Positions 23,389 through 24,216 of a DNA stretch of 24,216 nt are shown here, piece after piece. The position numbers were made by a program, and so were the translations under genes. The stretch is from Chloroflexota bacterium (GTDB taxonomy: Bacteria > Chloroflexota > Anaerolineae > Anaerolineales > DRMV01): assembly GCA_013154225.1 (NCBI GenBank), contig JAADCW010000024.1:1-24216 (forward strand), in the 5' to 3' direction. The notes below the pieces were generated by a model. The model saw only the letters and a list, made by a program, of their open reading frames with translations, made no database searches and was not told where the DNA came from. Each line of letters opens with the position of its first letter. The stretch's first letter is position 1.

Positions 23389-23415
23389 ACGCCGCGACTT
23401 TTTGAGCCGCGGCGT
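23389..23415 (+). terminator. GC-rich hairpin between the kinase and xpt genes
   Basis: ACGCCGCG (23389-23396) and CGCGGCGT (23408-23415) form an 8-bp stem around an 11-base loop, followed by CTTTCGTCT. The T-run is poor, so this may be a weak terminator, an mRNA stability hairpin or part of the xpt leader. TTTGAGCC occurs twice, 20 bases apart (23381 and 23401). No purine riboswitch is recognised. Confidence 0.4.
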
Positions 23416-23464
23416 CTTTCGTCTGGGGCCTTGTGCTCCTGCCCTGAAAAAAGGAGAGGTGCTT

Positions 23465-24037
23465 ATGCAAGCCTTGAAAGAGCGGATTTTGGCCGAAGGG
23501 CGTCACTTGGGCGGCGGCATCCTCAAGGTGGACGCGTTCATCAATCACCAGGTGGACCCCGCGCTGATGATGGCCTGTGGCGAGGAATTGGCTCAGCGTT
23601 TTGTGTCCACCCGGCCCGATAAGGTGTTCACTGCTGAGATTTCCGGCATTGCCCCAGCCCTTGCCACTGGCTATTACCTCGGCGTGCCTGTGGTCTTTGC
23701 CCGTAAGCACCGACCAGTGACCATGCCCGACCAGATTTTCCTTACCCTCACGCCTTCCCACACCAAAGGTCGGGAAGTGGAACTGATGGTGTCGCCCGAA
23801 TATCTCCACGAAGGCGAGCGGGTGCTCATCATTGACGACTTTTTAGCCTCGGGCGAGACCATTTTAGGCCTGGTGCGTTTGGTGCAGGCAGCCAAAGCGC
23901 AAGTGGTGGGCATCGGTGCCCTGATTGAAAAGACTTTTGAGGGCGGTCGGGAGAAGTTGGCCTTTTTGGACGTGCCCATTGAGGCTTTGGCCCGCATTCA
24001 GGCTATGGAAGGCGATCAAATCATTTTTGCGCCCTAA
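23465..24037 (+). CDS. xpt: Xanthine phosphoribosyltransferase
   Basis: 190 residues, the normal length of Xpt, a cytoplasmic purine salvage enzyme that makes XMP from xanthine and PRPP. The N-terminus MQALKERILAEG and LKVDAFINHQVDP match the Bacillus Xpt pattern. SGIAPALATGYYLGVPVVFARKH follows, and the PRPP loop is VLIIDDFLASGET (120-132, with D124-D125). The C-terminus has GIGALIEKTFEGGR and ALARIQAMEGDQI. The start at 23465 has AGGAGAGG (23452-23459) 5 bases upstream; an earlier in-frame TTG at 23402 has no such site and would read through the hairpin, so it is rejected. No pbuX-type permease gene is visible next to it. Confidence 0.95.
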   Translation: MQALKERILAEGRHLGGGILKVDAFINHQVDPALMMACGEELAQRFVSTRPDKVFTAEISGIAPALATGYYLGVPVVFARKHRPVTMPDQIFLTLTPSHTKGREVELMVSPEYLHEGERVLIIDDFLASGETILGLVRLVQAAKAQVVGIGALIEKTFEGGREKLAFLDVPIEALARIQAMEGDQIIFAP

Positions 24038-24187
24038 CTATTTTCAAGGCCAATGGGATTAAGTGGATACTATAACCAACTGATCCGATGTTAGGCAATG
24101 TTTCTGTGATTCCACAAGAAATCCCTCTGATTACCTGACACAAATTGGTGTTATTGCAAGCCCGTCTGGTTTTGAGGCACACGAGCG
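24038..24187 (+). other. Intergenic region after xpt, no gene seen
   Basis: This stretch is more AT-rich than its surroundings. It holds an imperfect hairpin (TTTCTGTG with CACaAGAAA, 24101-24121) without a T-tract, and a TATAAC at 24071-24076 that could be a weak -10 for a gene beyond the window. Nothing codes here. Confidence 0.4.
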
Positions 24188-24216
24188 CCCCTCCTCTCCC
24201 TCTGGGAGAGGAGGGG
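24188..24216. repeat. GC-rich palindrome, second copy of the CCCCTCTCCC-type element
   Basis: CCCCTCCTCTCCC, a TCT loop and GGGAGAGGAGGGG form a perfect 13-bp stem ending exactly at the window edge. It shares the CTCTCCC/GGGAGAG core and the 3-base loop with the palindrome at 9931-9953. It is either a dispersed intergenic palindromic repeat or a terminator stem whose T-tract lies outside the window. Confidence 0.65.

Noticed and set aside
23360..23464. Purine riboswitch upstream of xpt, as in Bacillus
   Set aside because: The leader is only about 105 bases. It shows one GC-rich hairpin and no three-way junction or conserved purine-aptamer sequence.

Overview
The window looks like a chromosomal segment of a GC-rich, deep-branching bacterium, most likely Chloroflexota (Anaerolineae or a relative). 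This is an inference from gene content: a BTAD-AAA-TPR regulator, a Ser/Thr kinase with a Thr/Pro linker and a TolB-like propeller, an immune-inhibitor-A-like anchored protease, and a PBP-like protein with an Ig-like C-terminal tail. No rRNA, tRNA, transposase, phage gene or CRISPR array was seen. Coding density is high and every gene reads through without a frameshift.

Layout. (1) 1-3206, plus strand: the end of one ABC half-transporter and a complete second one, overlapping by ATGA. They form a heterodimeric exporter with one consensus and one degenerate ATP site, closed by a strong terminator. (2) 3398-6151: a protein with the architecture of a class A penicillin-binding protein in which the catalytic motifs of both enzymatic domains appear lost. 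(3) 6296-9874: a large BTAD/AAA/TPR regulator. (4) 10057-11212, minus strand: two uncharacterised membrane proteins, with a U-tract terminator downstream of them. (5) 11308-11523: a small YtxH-like protein transcribed divergently. (6) 11536-19047, minus strand: a 76-aa protein, an anchored HExxH metalloprotease, a family 2 glycosyltransferase, a Na+/H+ antiporter with a C-terminal domain matching the cyclic-di-AMP receptor DarA/PstA, and a six-hairpin glycosidase-like protein. (7) 19218-24037, plus strand: gyrB, a transmembrane Ser/Thr kinase and xanthine phosphoribosyltransferase. The window ends in a GC-rich palindrome that resembles the one near 9931.

Main points. The antiporter-DarA fusion suggests ion transport controlled directly by c-di-AMP. 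The PBP-like protein looks like a pseudoenzyme with a conserved scaffold. Five promoters share an extended -10 (TGnTAnnAT). Three genes begin exactly six bases after a -10 hexamer, which implies leaderless mRNAs. All family calls were made by eye from motifs; no database search was run.
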